Assembly (NCBI GenBank): GCA_946887295.1
Contig: CAMPKP010000010.1
Coordinates: forward strand, 1 to 47,798
DNA length: 47,798 nt
Direction: 5' to 3'
Source of the DNA: an uncultured Gemmatimonadota bacterium
Lineage (GTDB): Bacteria; Gemmatimonadota; Gemmatimonadetes; Gemmatimonadales; GWC2-71-9
Below, piece by piece: positions 17,230 to 25,795 of this stretch (positions are counted from its first letter, which is position 1; each line of letters opens with the position of its first letter). A program made the translations under genes and the position numbers. The notes under the pieces are model-generated. The model made no database searches and had not been told where the DNA came from. It saw only the letters and a list, made by a program, of their open reading frames with translations.

Positions 17230-17247
17230 CGACTAGAGGACTAGTCG
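17230..17247. repeat. Perfect 7-bp inverted repeat
   Basis: CGACTAG (17230-17236), loop AGGA, CTAGTCG (17241-17247). It lies about 230 bp upstream of the GT39-type gene. It could be an operator or an RNA hairpin; there is no T-run on either side, so it is not an intrinsic terminator. Confidence 0.45.
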
Positions 17248-17474
17248 TGCAGGGCGCGATGGAATGGCTGCCGGGATGAGCGCCATCTCGTGATCGTGAC
17301 TGGCTCGCGCCGACACACAGTGTTATAGGTGACTGCTCTCTTGTCAAGACTGGCGCGGAGTCATCACGCTCCACCGCGCCCGCGACGATTGACTTCACAT
17401 GCCGGGCAAACTTACGTCGGAGCCGCGTCCTACCCGCTGGCAACTCGAGACCTGACATCGACGAAAGCGAGCCC

Positions 17475-19001
17475 GTGCCCCGCTCACGCCAGGAACCGGT
17501 GACTCTTTCCGCCGTCGACGCCGCCCCGGCCCGCGATCACGGTGCGCGCCGCCATGGCGCCATCCTGTGGATCGCGCTGCTGCTCTCGCTCGTCGTGAGG
17601 AGCTGGGGAATCGGCATTCAGAGCTTCAGCATGGACGAGATGACGGAGTTCGCGGCCGTCCAGCAGGGACTCGGCGCGGTGGCGACGGCGGCGGACGGAT
17701 TTCCGCCTCTCTATGCCGTGCTCCTTCACTGGTGGCTCGAGATCGCAGGAACGCCTGAAGCGGCTCGCTGGCTCTCCGTCCTCATCGGCGTGCTTGCGAT
17801 CCCGGTGATCTATCGTCTGGGGGCGATCCTGGGCGGGCGGCGGGTCGGCGAGCTGAGCGCCCTGCTGCTGGCCATCTCACCGATTCACATCTGGTATTCA
17901 CAGGAGGCGCGGGCGTACGGACTGTTCTTCCTGCTGGCCCTCGCGGCACTCTGGCGCTATGAGGTGGCGCGCAGCACGGATCGCACGGCAGACTGGGTGT
18001 GGTACGCCGCTGCCATGATCGCGGGGCTCTACACCCACTACTACTTTGCGTTCGTGATTCTCGCGATCGCGGTGGCCGAGCTGGTGCCGGCGCGACGGCC
18101 GTCACGGATACGGCGATGGCTCCAGGTGCACGTGGCCACGATCCCCTTCGTCCTCCCGCTGCTCCTGCTGATGGGAAATGACCTGAAGGCGCAGGTTGAA
18201 TGGATCGCGACGGAGCGGTCACTGGATCTCAGCACGCTGGGCTACACCCTCTTCACCTACCTGAGCGGATTCAGCCTGGGACCCTCCCTCCGGGAGCTGC
18301 ACACGGCGCGTCTACAGGAGGCCGTCCGGCATGCGCTCCCCTGGGTACTCCCCGCCGCGCTCGCGACGGCCTATCTCCTGCTGGAAGGCTGGCGCTGGAA
18401 GGAGGGCCGGAGCGCGTGGTATCGAGTCGCCACGTGGATGGCCGTCACCATCCTTGCAGCCGGTGCCATGAGCGCGGCATTTGATCTCGGATACCGGGTG
18501 CGCTACGTGGCCTGGTGCGCGGGGCTCCTGGTGATTCTCCTTGCGATGGGGGTGGTCGGCGGGCGGCGACGGTGGGCGACCGGCACGGCACTCGGTATCA
18601 TCGTGCTCGTCTCGTTGGCAGCGACCCTGAACCGCCACACCGTCGGCCGGTACATGAACGAGGACGCTCGCGGAGCCGCGCGCATGATCGCGAGCCTTCC
18701 CGAAACCGGCGCCCCCGTCTTCGTAGTCTCTGGATACATGGCGGGCCCGATCGACTATTACCTTCGGGGCGCCCGTCGGCTCACACCGCTCTCGAATGCC
18801 GAGACCCGGGTCTCACCGGATCCTGCCCTCGAGATCATCAGAGAGACCGTCGGGGCGGGAAAGACCTTCTGGTTTCTGTATTCCAGACCGTTCGACGGGG
18901 ATCCGCAGGGCCGCCTGTACCAGGCGCTCGAGCGGCAGGCACGGCTTCAGCTCACGGGCGAGGTTCCCGGGATTCGATTCTACCGGGGCACAGGCTGGTA
19001 G
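17475..19001 (+). CDS. GT39-like (PMT/ArnT-type) membrane glycosyltransferase
   Basis: This 508-residue polytopic membrane protein has about ten helices. After the first helix comes an acidic periplasmic motif, SFSMDEMTEF, in the place of the catalytic Asp/Glu of GT-C enzymes. It also has the family-typical YSQEARAYGLFFLLALAALW and YTHYYFAFV. Such enzymes transfer sugars from polyprenyl-phosphate donors on the periplasmic side. The donor could be made by the DPM1-like domain at 28145-29938, which is an inference. The start is GTG at 17475. The 3' end overlaps the convergent oxidoreductase gene by 22 bp. Confidence 0.82.
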   Translation: MPRSRQEPVTLSAVDAAPARDHGARRHGAILWIALLLSLVVRSWGIGIQSFSMDEMTEFAAVQQGLGAVATAADGFPPLYAVLLHWWLEIAGTPEAARWLSVLIGVLAIPVIYRLGAILGGRRVGELSALLLAISPIHIWYSQEARAYGLFFLLALAALWRYEVARSTDRTADWVWYAAAMIAGLYTHYYFAFVILAIAVAELVPARRPSRIRRWLQVHVATIPFVLPLLLLMGNDLKAQVEWIATERSLDLSTLGYTLFTYLSGFSLGPSLRELHTARLQEAVRHALPWVLPAALATAYLLLEGWRWKEGRSAWYRVATWMAVTILAAGAMSAAFDLGYRVRYVAWCAGLLVILLAMGVVGGRRRWATGTALGIIVLVSLAATLNRHTVGRYMNEDARGAARMIASLPETGAPVFVVSGYMAGPIDYYLRGARRLTPLSNAETRVSPDPALEIIRETVGAGKTFWFLYSRPFDGDPQGRLYQALERQARLQLTGEVPGIRFYRGTGW

Positions 19002-20137
19002 GAGGCGGTGTCCACACGGTTGATGGCGTAGACCGGATAGTCGGCATAGCCCACCGGGCCACCGGCGTAGAAGGTGGCCGGGTCGGGTGATGAGAGCGGA
19101 AGTCCTCGGGCGAGTCGGTCGACCAGATCCGGGTTCGCGATGAAGGGGGTGGCGAACGAGACGAGCTCCGCGTCGGTGGCGCCGAGCGCCGCTTCGGCGG
19201 TGCACCGGTCGTTGCCGCCGTCCACGACCAGGGTTCCCGAGAAGATGCGCCGCACCGCGCGCAGGAGGGCCTGGCCCTCCGAGGTGGCCTTCGGGTGGCC
19301 CGGACTGGGCTCGACGACGTGCAGGTAGGCCACGCCGATCCCCTCGAGCACTCGAGCGGCATGAGTGAAGGTGGCATTCGGATCGCTGTCCCGCATGTCG
19401 TTCGCCGTATGGAACGGCGAGAGACGAATGCCGACACGATCCGCTCCCACCACCCCGCACACCGCCTCCGTGACCTCCCGCAGCAGGCGAGCCCGGTTGG
19501 CCGGGGAGCCCCCGTAGCGGTCCGTCCTCCGGTTCGATCCGTCCCGCAGGAACTGGTCGATCAGATACCCGTTTGCCGCGTGGATATCCACGCCATCGAA
19601 GCCGGCGTCGCGCGCCCGGCGCCCGGCCTCGGCGAACTCGCCGACCAGCTTCCGTATCTCGACCGTCTCCAGGGCCCGGGGGACCACGAAGGGCCGGCGG
19701 CCCAGCGTGGTGAAGATCTCGCCGGCCGGCGCGATCGCCGAGGGGGCAACCGGAACACGGCCATTCAGGGACAACGGGTGGGATACGCGACCCGCATGCC
19801 AGAGCTGCAGCACGACCTTCCCGCCCCGCGCGTGGACCGCATCCACGACCGCACGCCAGGACGTGACCTGGGCCTCATTGTAAATGCCCGGAATGCGAGG
19901 ATACCCCGCGGCTTCCGCAGAGATCTGGGTGGCTTCGGTGATGATGAGTCCGGCCGAGGCACGCTGGCCGTAGTACGTCGGCGCCAACGGCGAAGGAAGC
20001 CGATCGGCATCGGCCCGGCTGCGGGTCATCGGTGCCATGACGATCCGATTGGCGAGCCGCAGTGACCCCACGTTCACCGGGGAGAACAGCGACGCCTCCG
20101 CTGCCGGCGCCAGATTGATCCGCATCGCCGGTTCCAT
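18980..20137 (-). CDS. Old Yellow Enzyme family NADH:flavin oxidoreductase
   Basis: The 385-residue product is a full-length FMN-dependent ene-reductase-like enzyme (alpha/beta barrel). Near the N-terminus it has LFSPVNVGSLRLANRIVMAPMTR, then YYGQRAS, QLWHAGR, the substrate-binding pair His186/Asn189 in DIHAANGYLIDQFL, and the C-terminal FMN-phosphate region with PFIANPDLV. It is the last gene of the tight minus-strand operon and begins directly next to the stop of the FAD oxidoreductase upstream. OYEs reduce activated alkenes; why one sits at the end of a polysaccharide operon is unclear. It ends inside the 3' end of the convergent GT39-type gene. Confidence 0.92.
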   Translation of the reverse strand: MEPAMRINLAPAAEASLFSPVNVGSLRLANRIVMAPMTRSRADADRLPSPLAPTYYGQRASAGLIITEATQISAEAAGYPRIPGIYNEAQVTSWRAVVDAVHARGGKVVLQLWHAGRVSHPLSLNGRVPVAPSAIAPAGEIFTTLGRRPFVVPRALETVEIRKLVGEFAEAGRRARDAGFDGVDIHAANGYLIDQFLRDGSNRRTDRYGGSPANRARLLREVTEAVCGVVGADRVGIRLSPFHTANDMRDSDPNATFTHAARVLEGIGVAYLHVVEPSPGHPKATSEGQALLRAVRRIFSGTLVVDGGNDRCTAEAALGATDAELVSFATPFIANPDLVDRLARGLPLSSPDPATFYAGGPVGYADYPVYAINRVDTASYQPVPR

Positions 20138-21487
20138 TCACGCCCCCGCGGGCACGAGGCTGGGGACCGGGCGCGGCGTCGTCATGCCGCGTACCACCTT
20201 CAGGGTGCGCCAGTAGAGATCCTCCAGCAGCATGTGGGAAAACTCGCCGTTGCGGCCGATGCTGTAGAGGCCCTCCACACCGGTGGAGCGCTTCAGCGCC
20301 AGTCGATCTTCCTCGTATTCCTTCAAGTACACCGGATACGCGATCGGCGTCCGCAGCACACGACACCCCAGGTAGCGCTCGCGGACGTCGGGCAGAAAGT
20401 GGCGGAGGTGCTCCAGGCAGAGCTCGCCGAGCTCCTCTTCGGCCATCGTCCAGACGGGCTCCGTCGTCTCGCAGCCGATGTCCACGGTGAGCATGGTCTT
20501 GCCGGGAGGTGCGAGCCACGGCATCGAGCCCGGTGCCTCGGTGATTCGGAAGAACGGGAACTCCCGCTCGGGCACCCAGGTCACCACGTCCGGCATCAGA
20601 TTGCGGCCGCGCAGGCGCAGGTTGACGAACGTCATGGGCCGATAGCGGAAGCGGGCCAGGTGCTGAAGCGCCGTGGTGCCTTCCACCAGCTTCGAGAGGA
20701 TGTGAACCGGTGCAGTGCTCATCACCGCGGACGCCTCGATGTCCTGGCCCTTCACGCGCACCGCCACGACCCGTCCGTCGTCCACCAGGATCTTCTGCAC
20801 CGGGGATTCCAGCTGGATCACGTCTTCCAGGTCTTCGGCCAGCTTTCTGCACAGCAGGCTCACGCCCCCTTCCGGGTAGACGTGCCACACATGGACGCTT
20901 TCCCGCTGTTCGTTGCAGTAGCCGCTGGCAACGGCCTTCTTGAGCACCCGGGTCGCCAGCTTGAGGAGCATGGTGTGCCCGATGCCGTGCCCGAACTTCT
21001 CTCCGACCGTGGCCGCCAGCCGATCCGCGGATGCCCCGGACCATGCCTCCATGATGGGAATGGCCACCTGTTCGGCGAGAGCGTCGCCGTAGGAGGCGTA
21101 CAGCCACTCGGCCGCGGTCTCGGGAGGGCGGGAACCAAGTCCCCGGGCGCGCCGGCCGATCGCGCTGGCCAGAAAGCGGGGCGAGGCCGCCAGACCGAAG
21201 GGATAGCTGTAGGTCCGCCCCTTCAGCACCACGCTCTCTCCGTAGTACTCGACATCGCGACAGGACGCCCCCACACCGATCGCGGCGGCGAGCCGGTTGG
21301 TGATGAAATGCGCGCCGAAGTCGAAGCTGAATCCTTCCTCGTCCACGAAGCTGGCAGCCAACCCGGCGATCTGCCGGCCCGCCTCGAAGAGGCGCACGGG
21401 TATGCCTCGCCGGCGCAGCGCCGAGGCGGCGGTCAGTCCGGCCATGCCCCCACCGACGATCACGACGGGGCGCGCTCTACCGGGCAT
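20138..21487 (-). CDS. FAD-dependent oxidoreductase, protoporphyrinogen-oxidase/UGM-like
   Basis: The 449-residue protein opens with a dinucleotide-binding motif (VVIVGGGMAGLTAASAL), followed by FEAGRQIAGLAASF and SFDFGAHFITNR, typical of the amine oxidase / UDP-galactopyranose mutase-like group, and closes with an FAD-contacting GLYSIGRNGEFSHMLLED. Proteins of this group accompany glycosyltransferases in sugar and glycan loci, although their substrate is usually unknown. It overlaps the methyltransferase gene upstream by 11 bp and directly precedes the OYE gene. A second, divergent member of the same group is at 26805-28148 in the same operon. Confidence 0.82.
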   Translation of the reverse strand: MPGRARPVVIVGGGMAGLTAASALRRRGIPVRLFEAGRQIAGLAASFVDEEGFSFDFGAHFITNRLAAAIGVGASCRDVEYYGESVVLKGRTYSYPFGLAASPRFLASAIGRRARGLGSRPPETAAEWLYASYGDALAEQVAIPIMEAWSGASADRLAATVGEKFGHGIGHTMLLKLATRVLKKAVASGYCNEQRESVHVWHVYPEGGVSLLCRKLAEDLEDVIQLESPVQKILVDDGRVVAVRVKGQDIEASAVMSTAPVHILSKLVEGTTALQHLARFRYRPMTFVNLRLRGRNLMPDVVTWVPEREFPFFRITEAPGSMPWLAPPGKTMLTVDIGCETTEPVWTMAEEELGELCLEHLRHFLPDVRERYLGCRVLRTPIAYPVYLKEYEEDRLALKRSTGVEGLYSIGRNGEFSHMLLEDLYWRTLKVVRGMTTPRPVPSLVPAGA

Positions 21488-22505
21488 CCGATGACCTCCC
21501 CGTCACGCCGTCGACCGGCCGCCGGAGCACCACCTCGAGCAGCTCGCCACGTCCGAACAGCTGCTGGGCCATGCCCACGAGAGTGAAAAGGCCAAGGGAT
21601 ACCGGTGACCCGAGGCTGAATCGCTCCACCAGCCGGTTCGGGGCGTGCCAGTCCACCAGCGCATTCCGGATCGAGAATGTCCAGTTGACCGGACTGACCA
21701 TGGTGCCGAGCCGCTCGACCTCGAAGCCGGTGCACTCGGCGAGCCGTGCGATGGTCGTCGGGCTGAAAAGGTACCAGTGGCGCGGGAAGTGGTATCCTCC
21801 CCAGTACCGTCCTTTGAACACGCGAAAGCTCCAGGACGCCGCGTTGTCGGTCGCGACCACGACCCGGCCGCCGGGACGCAGCAGCCGGCGCACGGCGCCG
21901 AGCACCCCGACCGGGTCGCTGACATGCTCGATGGTGGCGATGAGCAGCGCGAGGTCGTACCGCGCCGGCTCACTCGCGACCTCTTCCACCGATCCCAGCC
22001 GCACCGACAGGCCGGCGGCCCTGGCGGCCTCCACGGCCCGAGGGCTGGTGTCCACGCCTTCGAGCGTCCAGCCCGGCGGACCGAACTCGCGCAGGAGCTT
22101 CAAGTGGAAGCCGTCGCCGCAACCGACGTCGAGAATGCGCGCGTCGGCGGGGAGGCCGCGGCAGACGGCGAGGAGTCGGCGGGCCTCCAGCCGGCGCCGG
22201 ACGGTGTAGGCGAGCCCGTACCGGGTGGCGGAGAAGTCGAAGGCGTGATAGCTCGGGGGATACACCCGGGACAGCTCCGAGTCGGTCGGGCGCAGCTTGA
22301 GGTACACCAGCCCGCAGCCGCGACAACGAACCGCCAGATACGTGTCGCGGCTGGTGTGATACTCGAAGTCCTCACCGACGGCAAGCGGCTCGTCGTCAGC
22401 GGCGTCACACAGGCAGCACTCCGCCACTTCCAGGCGGAGTCCGTCCGAGGACTGAATGGACAGCTCGGCCGGGGACTGATCAGGGATCACGAAAGGTGCA
22501 GCCAT
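21477..22505 (-). CDS. SAM-dependent methyltransferase with N-terminal zinc-ribbon-like cysteines
   Basis: The 342-residue product has an N-terminal Cys cluster (ECCLCD about residues 29-34 and CRGCG about 60-64), then a class I methyltransferase core with motif I LDVGCGDGFHLKLL, LEGVDTSPRAVEAA and ALLIATIEHVSDP. The layout resembles the sugar and polyketide methyltransferases that carry a small zinc-binding domain. The C-terminal part (GGYHFPRHWYLFSP) is common in EPS-linked members of the Methyltransf_23 group. It sits two bases from the GT87-like gene and overlaps the FAD oxidoreductase gene. Substrate is probably a nucleotide sugar or lipid-linked glycan, by inference. Confidence 0.87.
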   Translation of the reverse strand: MAAPFVIPDQSPAELSIQSSDGLRLEVAECCLCDAADDEPLAVGEDFEYHTSRDTYLAVRCRGCGLVYLKLRPTDSELSRVYPPSYHAFDFSATRYGLAYTVRRRLEARRLLAVCRGLPADARILDVGCGDGFHLKLLREFGPPGWTLEGVDTSPRAVEAARAAGLSVRLGSVEEVASEPARYDLALLIATIEHVSDPVGVLGAVRRLLRPGGRVVVATDNAASWSFRVFKGRYWGGYHFPRHWYLFSPTTIARLAECTGFEVERLGTMVSPVNWTFSIRNALVDWHAPNRLVERFSLGSPVSLGLFTLVGMAQQLFGRGELLEVVLRRPVDGVTGRSSDAR

Positions 22506-22506
22506 G

Positions 22507-23847
22507 TCAGGAGGAACCCACTGAGGACGGAGTGGATGTCACCAGCGGCATCGAGCTCCGAACCGCCGCTCGGCGCAGCTCCACCACATCCCTGAAGTAC
22601 AGGACGAAGAGCGCGGCCAGGGCCGCCCCGTTGAGCGAGGCCACGACCATGAACAACGCGCCGTGTGCATGCAGGGCGCTCAGCACGGAGAACGTCGTGA
22701 CGTAGTTCATCGCGAGCAGTGCATAAAGCCCGGCCTGCACCCACCGGCCGAACGGCACCAGGCGGGGCGACGCGCGAAGGCCCTTCACCAGGGCGACGAA
22801 GGGCCATGTGAGCAGCAACAGATCGTAGCCGATATGGTACATGCTGATCAGCACGGTGCAGCAGAGCAGCCCGGCGACGGGCGCGGCGGGAGGGCCCTCG
22901 ACCGGATGCGACGGCCGGCGTCGAGCGAGGAGCGCCATGACCAGCCCGACTATGACGGCGCAGAGGATCAGCGATCCTGCCGCGCCGAGATGCACCCCCA
23001 GCCAACGGGTGACCAGTCCCCCTCCGTCGATTCGGAACACGCTCAATTCGGTGCCCAGCCGAGCGCTGAAGCGCAGCTGATCACCGGTGCCGAGGAAGCG
23101 CTGGCCGAACTCGTAGATCGCACCCGGATGGTCGATCAGCGCGCCGAGGGCGACCAGGTTCAGGACTCCCGCGAGCCCCACGCCGATCGCGGCACCGGCG
23201 CTGTGGCCGCGTGCCACCATCAATGCGGCTGCCGGAATGCCGAAGTTCGGCTTCAGGAGGCTCAGGGCGAGCCCCAGGCCGCCGATCACGGGGGACGCGG
23301 GCCCGGCGGCGAGCGCGGCATACACACCGAGCACCATGAGGAGGGTCATCTGCCCCTGGATCAGGTTCCACTGTCCCGGCCGGCTCAGGAGCATGAGCCC
23401 CCAGATCGCGAGGACGGCGGTCGCGGTCACCCGTACCCGGGCGAGGCGGAGGCTGACATACGCCAGTACTCCGGAGAGGAGCACGGTCAGAATCGCCTGC
23501 ACCCCCATCGCCGCCTCGAGAGGCAGCCATGCGAAGGGCTGGAAGACCAGCAGCGTGGCAGGAGGGTAGAGCCGCAGCGGCTCGGGGGCGGGGTACCGGT
23601 CCAGATACTCCTGCGTATCGTAGGGGTTGACCCCGTCCGCGAAGGCCTTGGCCGGGTAGTACACGGTGCTCTTGAAGTCGCTCATGGCCGCGGCGCCCGT
23701 CCCCAGCCGGATACCGCCGATGGATCCCAGGCTGGTCACGCGCAACATCGCGAGCAGGATGGCCCCGGCGAGGAGCGCCGCGGCGGCAGCCGTCACGAGC
23801 CGGGCGCGCCCCCTCGCGGACCGAGCAGCGGTTCGAGTCGGGACCAT
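22507..23847 (-). CDS. DUF2029/GT87-like integral membrane glycosyltransferase
   Basis: This 446-residue polytopic membrane protein has about ten helices. Its family features are a periplasmic acidic/aromatic segment after helix 1 (MSDFKSTVYYPAKAF, YDTQEYLDRYP), the motif QWNLIQGQMTLLMVLG, and LALSLLKPNFGIPAAAL. GT87 enzymes such as mycobacterial PimE use polyprenyl-phosphate-mannose. Its operon also contains a DPM1-like GT2 domain, which could make such a donor; this link is inferred. It lies 9 bp downstream of asnB. A TATAAG just before its start overlaps the asnB stop and is not good evidence for a separate promoter. Confidence 0.83.
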   Translation of the reverse strand: MVPTRTAARSARGRARLVTAAAAALLAGAILLAMLRVTSLGSIGGIRLGTGAAAMSDFKSTVYYPAKAFADGVNPYDTQEYLDRYPAPEPLRLYPPATLLVFQPFAWLPLEAAMGVQAILTVLLSGVLAYVSLRLARVRVTATAVLAIWGLMLLSRPGQWNLIQGQMTLLMVLGVYAALAAGPASPVIGGLGLALSLLKPNFGIPAAALMVARGHSAGAAIGVGLAGVLNLVALGALIDHPGAIYEFGQRFLGTGDQLRFSARLGTELSVFRIDGGGLVTRWLGVHLGAAGSLILCAVIVGLVMALLARRRPSHPVEGPPAAPVAGLLCCTVLISMYHIGYDLLLLTWPFVALVKGLRASPRLVPFGRWVQAGLYALLAMNYVTTFSVLSALHAHGALFMVVASLNGAALAALFVLYFRDVVELRRAAVRSSMPLVTSTPSSVGSS

Positions 23848-23855
23848 GGCGGAGC

Positions 23856-25793
23856 TTATATCGCCACCAGCGATTCCACGGGCTCACCAACCGCCGGTAG
23901 CAGCCGTGGCTTCGCGCCATCTGTGAACTCGCGCATCCAGAGCTCCATGTTCACCAGTCCCCAGAGCTGCCGCCCGAAGGCAGCCTCTTTTTTCATCAGC
24001 TGCTCCACCGTCTTGGGGTTGAACAACCCCCGGGTGCGGGCAGTGGGACTGAGGAGGATGTCGTGAAAGAAGTCCCGCGCCGGCCCCTTGGCCCACAGGT
24101 GCAGCGGGACCGGGAAGCCCATCTTGTCCTTCCGCGCCCGGACCTTGGGCGGAACCAGGTCCCGGGTCGCCTTCTTCATGATGTATTTGAGCTCGCCGCC
24201 CTTGAATTTCATCGCGGGCGTCATGCTGGTCATCAGGTCCACCAGCCGGTAGTCGAGCAGCGGCACACGCGACTCGATGGACACGGCCATGCTCATGCGG
24301 TCTTCCACCTGGAGCAGGGCCGGCAGGCTCGAGCACATGTCGAAGTGGGTCATCTTGTTGTAATAGGACCCGGTATTCGGATTATTGAAGGCGGTCTGGA
24401 ACCGGCCGAAGATCTCTTCCGAGTCGTATGACGCGCGGAAGTCGCGGCTGAACAGGCGAAGCACCCCGCCGCTCCGGTCCACCAGCTGGAAGTACCGGCG
24501 GTCCATCGGCTCGAACAGCCCCTTGCCCCAGAACTGCTGGATCATGGGGCCGTAGGCCCGGAGACTCGGCAGGTGCGGCACGATCGAGCGCAGGGAGACG
24601 ACGTGCTTGCCCTCCTCCGCCGTCTCGAAGATGGCGCCCTTCAGGGCCTGCTCCAGATACGCCACGAGGTAGCGGGCGTAGCCGCCGAAGATCTCGTCGC
24701 CCCCCTGGCCGCCGAGCACCACCTTGACGTGCTCCGACGCCCGGCGCGAGACGATGTACTGGGGGAACAGGCCGGGCCCGGCCGCGGGCTCGTCCATGTG
24801 GTAGATCAGGGTCGGGAGCAGCTCGATGAACTCGTCGGCGGTGCAGACCGTGTCGTGCCAGTCGGTGTTGCAGTAGGAAGCCGCCTCCCTGGCGTAGCGG
24901 CTCTCGTCGAACTCCGGGCCCTCGAGGAACCGGCCGGTGAAGGTCTTGAGCCGCCCGGGGTACTTGTCGGCGGCGAGGGCGGTCACCAGCGAGGAATCCA
25001 TGCCGCCGCTCAGGTGGGCGCCGACGGGCACGTCGCTCCGCAGCTGCAGGCGGATGGCGTCCTCGAGAATGGCGCGCAGCGTCGAGGCGAAATACTCCTC
25101 GTTGTGGTGGCTGTCGATCTCGAACTTCGGCTCCCAGTACCGCACGCTGCGGGAGCGCCCGGTGGCGATGTCGAAGATCTCGTAGTGGCCGGGCTGCAGC
25201 TTCCGCACGTGGCGGAACAGCGTGCGCTCCCCCAGCACGAACTGGAAGGTGACGTAGTCCCGCAACCCGTCGAAGTCGGCCTCGGCCTTCGCGGCGGGGT
25301 GCTGCAGCAGTGCCTTGATCTCCGAGCCGAAGAGGATCAGGTCCCGGTTCTGGAAGCAGTAGAGCGGCTTGATGCCGAAGTGGTCCCGTGCCGCCAGGAC
25401 CTGGCCGGTGCGGGCGTCGTAGATCAGAAACGCGAACATGCCGTTGAGCTGGGAGACGAAGCTCTCGCCATGCTCGAGGTACATGCGGAGGAGCACCTCG
25501 GTGTCCGACGTCGTCTCGAACCGGTGCCCGCGGGCGGCGAGACCTTCCCGCAGCTCGAGGTAGTTGTAGATCTCGCCGTTGAAGACGACCGTGACCCGGT
25601 CGCGCGTCATCGGCTGGCGTCCGCTGTTCAGGTCGATGATGGCGAGCCGCTTGTGGTGCAACCCCACGGGTCCGTCGACGAAGCTGCCCTCGCCGTCCGG
25701 ACCGCGGTGCGCCAGCGTGTTCGCCATCCGCGCGAGCAGATGCCGGTCCACCGGTCGCGGAGCGAGATGCACAATGCCGACGAAGCCACACAT
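23856..25793 (-). CDS. asnB: Asparagine synthase (glutamine-hydrolysing), class B, EPS-locus type
   Basis: The 645-residue product has the complete two-domain structure. The N-terminal glutaminase starts MCGFVGIVH with nucleophile Cys2 and contains LAHRGPDGEG and FNGEIYNY. The synthetase domain carries the PP-loop HLSGGMDSS and LGGQGGDEIFGGYARY. The reaction amidates a carboxylate with ammonia from glutamine using ATP. Homologues of this length are frequent in exosortase-A-associated EPS loci, where they may amidate uronic acids or another group; free asparagine synthesis cannot be excluded. It is 2 bp from the deacetylase gene upstream. Compare the cysteine-less relative at 30450-31751. Confidence 0.95.
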   Translation of the reverse strand: MCGFVGIVHLAPRPVDRHLLARMANTLAHRGPDGEGSFVDGPVGLHHKRLAIIDLNSGRQPMTRDRVTVVFNGEIYNYLELREGLAARGHRFETTSDTEVLLRMYLEHGESFVSQLNGMFAFLIYDARTGQVLAARDHFGIKPLYCFQNRDLILFGSEIKALLQHPAAKAEADFDGLRDYVTFQFVLGERTLFRHVRKLQPGHYEIFDIATGRSRSVRYWEPKFEIDSHHNEEYFASTLRAILEDAIRLQLRSDVPVGAHLSGGMDSSLVTALAADKYPGRLKTFTGRFLEGPEFDESRYAREAASYCNTDWHDTVCTADEFIELLPTLIYHMDEPAAGPGLFPQYIVSRRASEHVKVVLGGQGGDEIFGGYARYLVAYLEQALKGAIFETAEEGKHVVSLRSIVPHLPSLRAYGPMIQQFWGKGLFEPMDRRYFQLVDRSGGVLRLFSRDFRASYDSEEIFGRFQTAFNNPNTGSYYNKMTHFDMCSSLPALLQVEDRMSMAVSIESRVPLLDYRLVDLMTSMTPAMKFKGGELKYIMKKATRDLVPPKVRARKDKMGFPVPLHLWAKGPARDFFHDILLSPTARTRGLFNPKTVEQLMKKEAAFGRQLWGLVNMELWMREFTDGAKPRLLPAVGEPVESLVAI

Positions 25794-25795
25794 GT

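Larger units (their letters stand above)
16785..17474. promoter_or_regulatory. 690-bp divergent intergenic region with repeats
   Basis: No convincing coding sequence lies in this gap between the leftward beta-helix gene and the rightward GT39-type gene. It contains an AT-rich island at about 16975-17010, a pair of AGCCAATAT direct repeats, a near copy of the word found at 1946, a GC hairpin (GCGGG/CCCGC, 17181-17194) and a perfect palindrome at 17230-17247. A gap this long is unusual for the window and probably holds promoters for both sides; a small RNA or a long 5' leader is possible but I recognise no known RNA family. Confidence 0.55.

Noticed and set aside
17010..17260. A structured RNA (tmRNA, RNase P, riboswitch or tRNA) in the long gap
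   Set aside because: Several hairpins are visible, but none of the conserved cores of these RNAs could be recognised on either strand.
17322..17347. Minus-strand TTGACA (17347-17342) and TATAAC (17327-17322) as a promoter
   Set aside because: Both boxes are good, but the spacer is only 14 bp, which is too short for a normal sigma-70 promoter; kept only as a possibility to test by TSS mapping.
17389..17417. Plus-strand TTGACT-N17-TTACGT as promoter of the GT39-type gene
   Set aside because: Spacing is right, but the -10 hexamer matches consensus at only two positions.
23855..23860. TATAAG seven bases before the GT87-like start as a leaderless promoter
   Set aside because: It overlaps the asnB stop codon, has no -35 partner and lies inside a tight operon.
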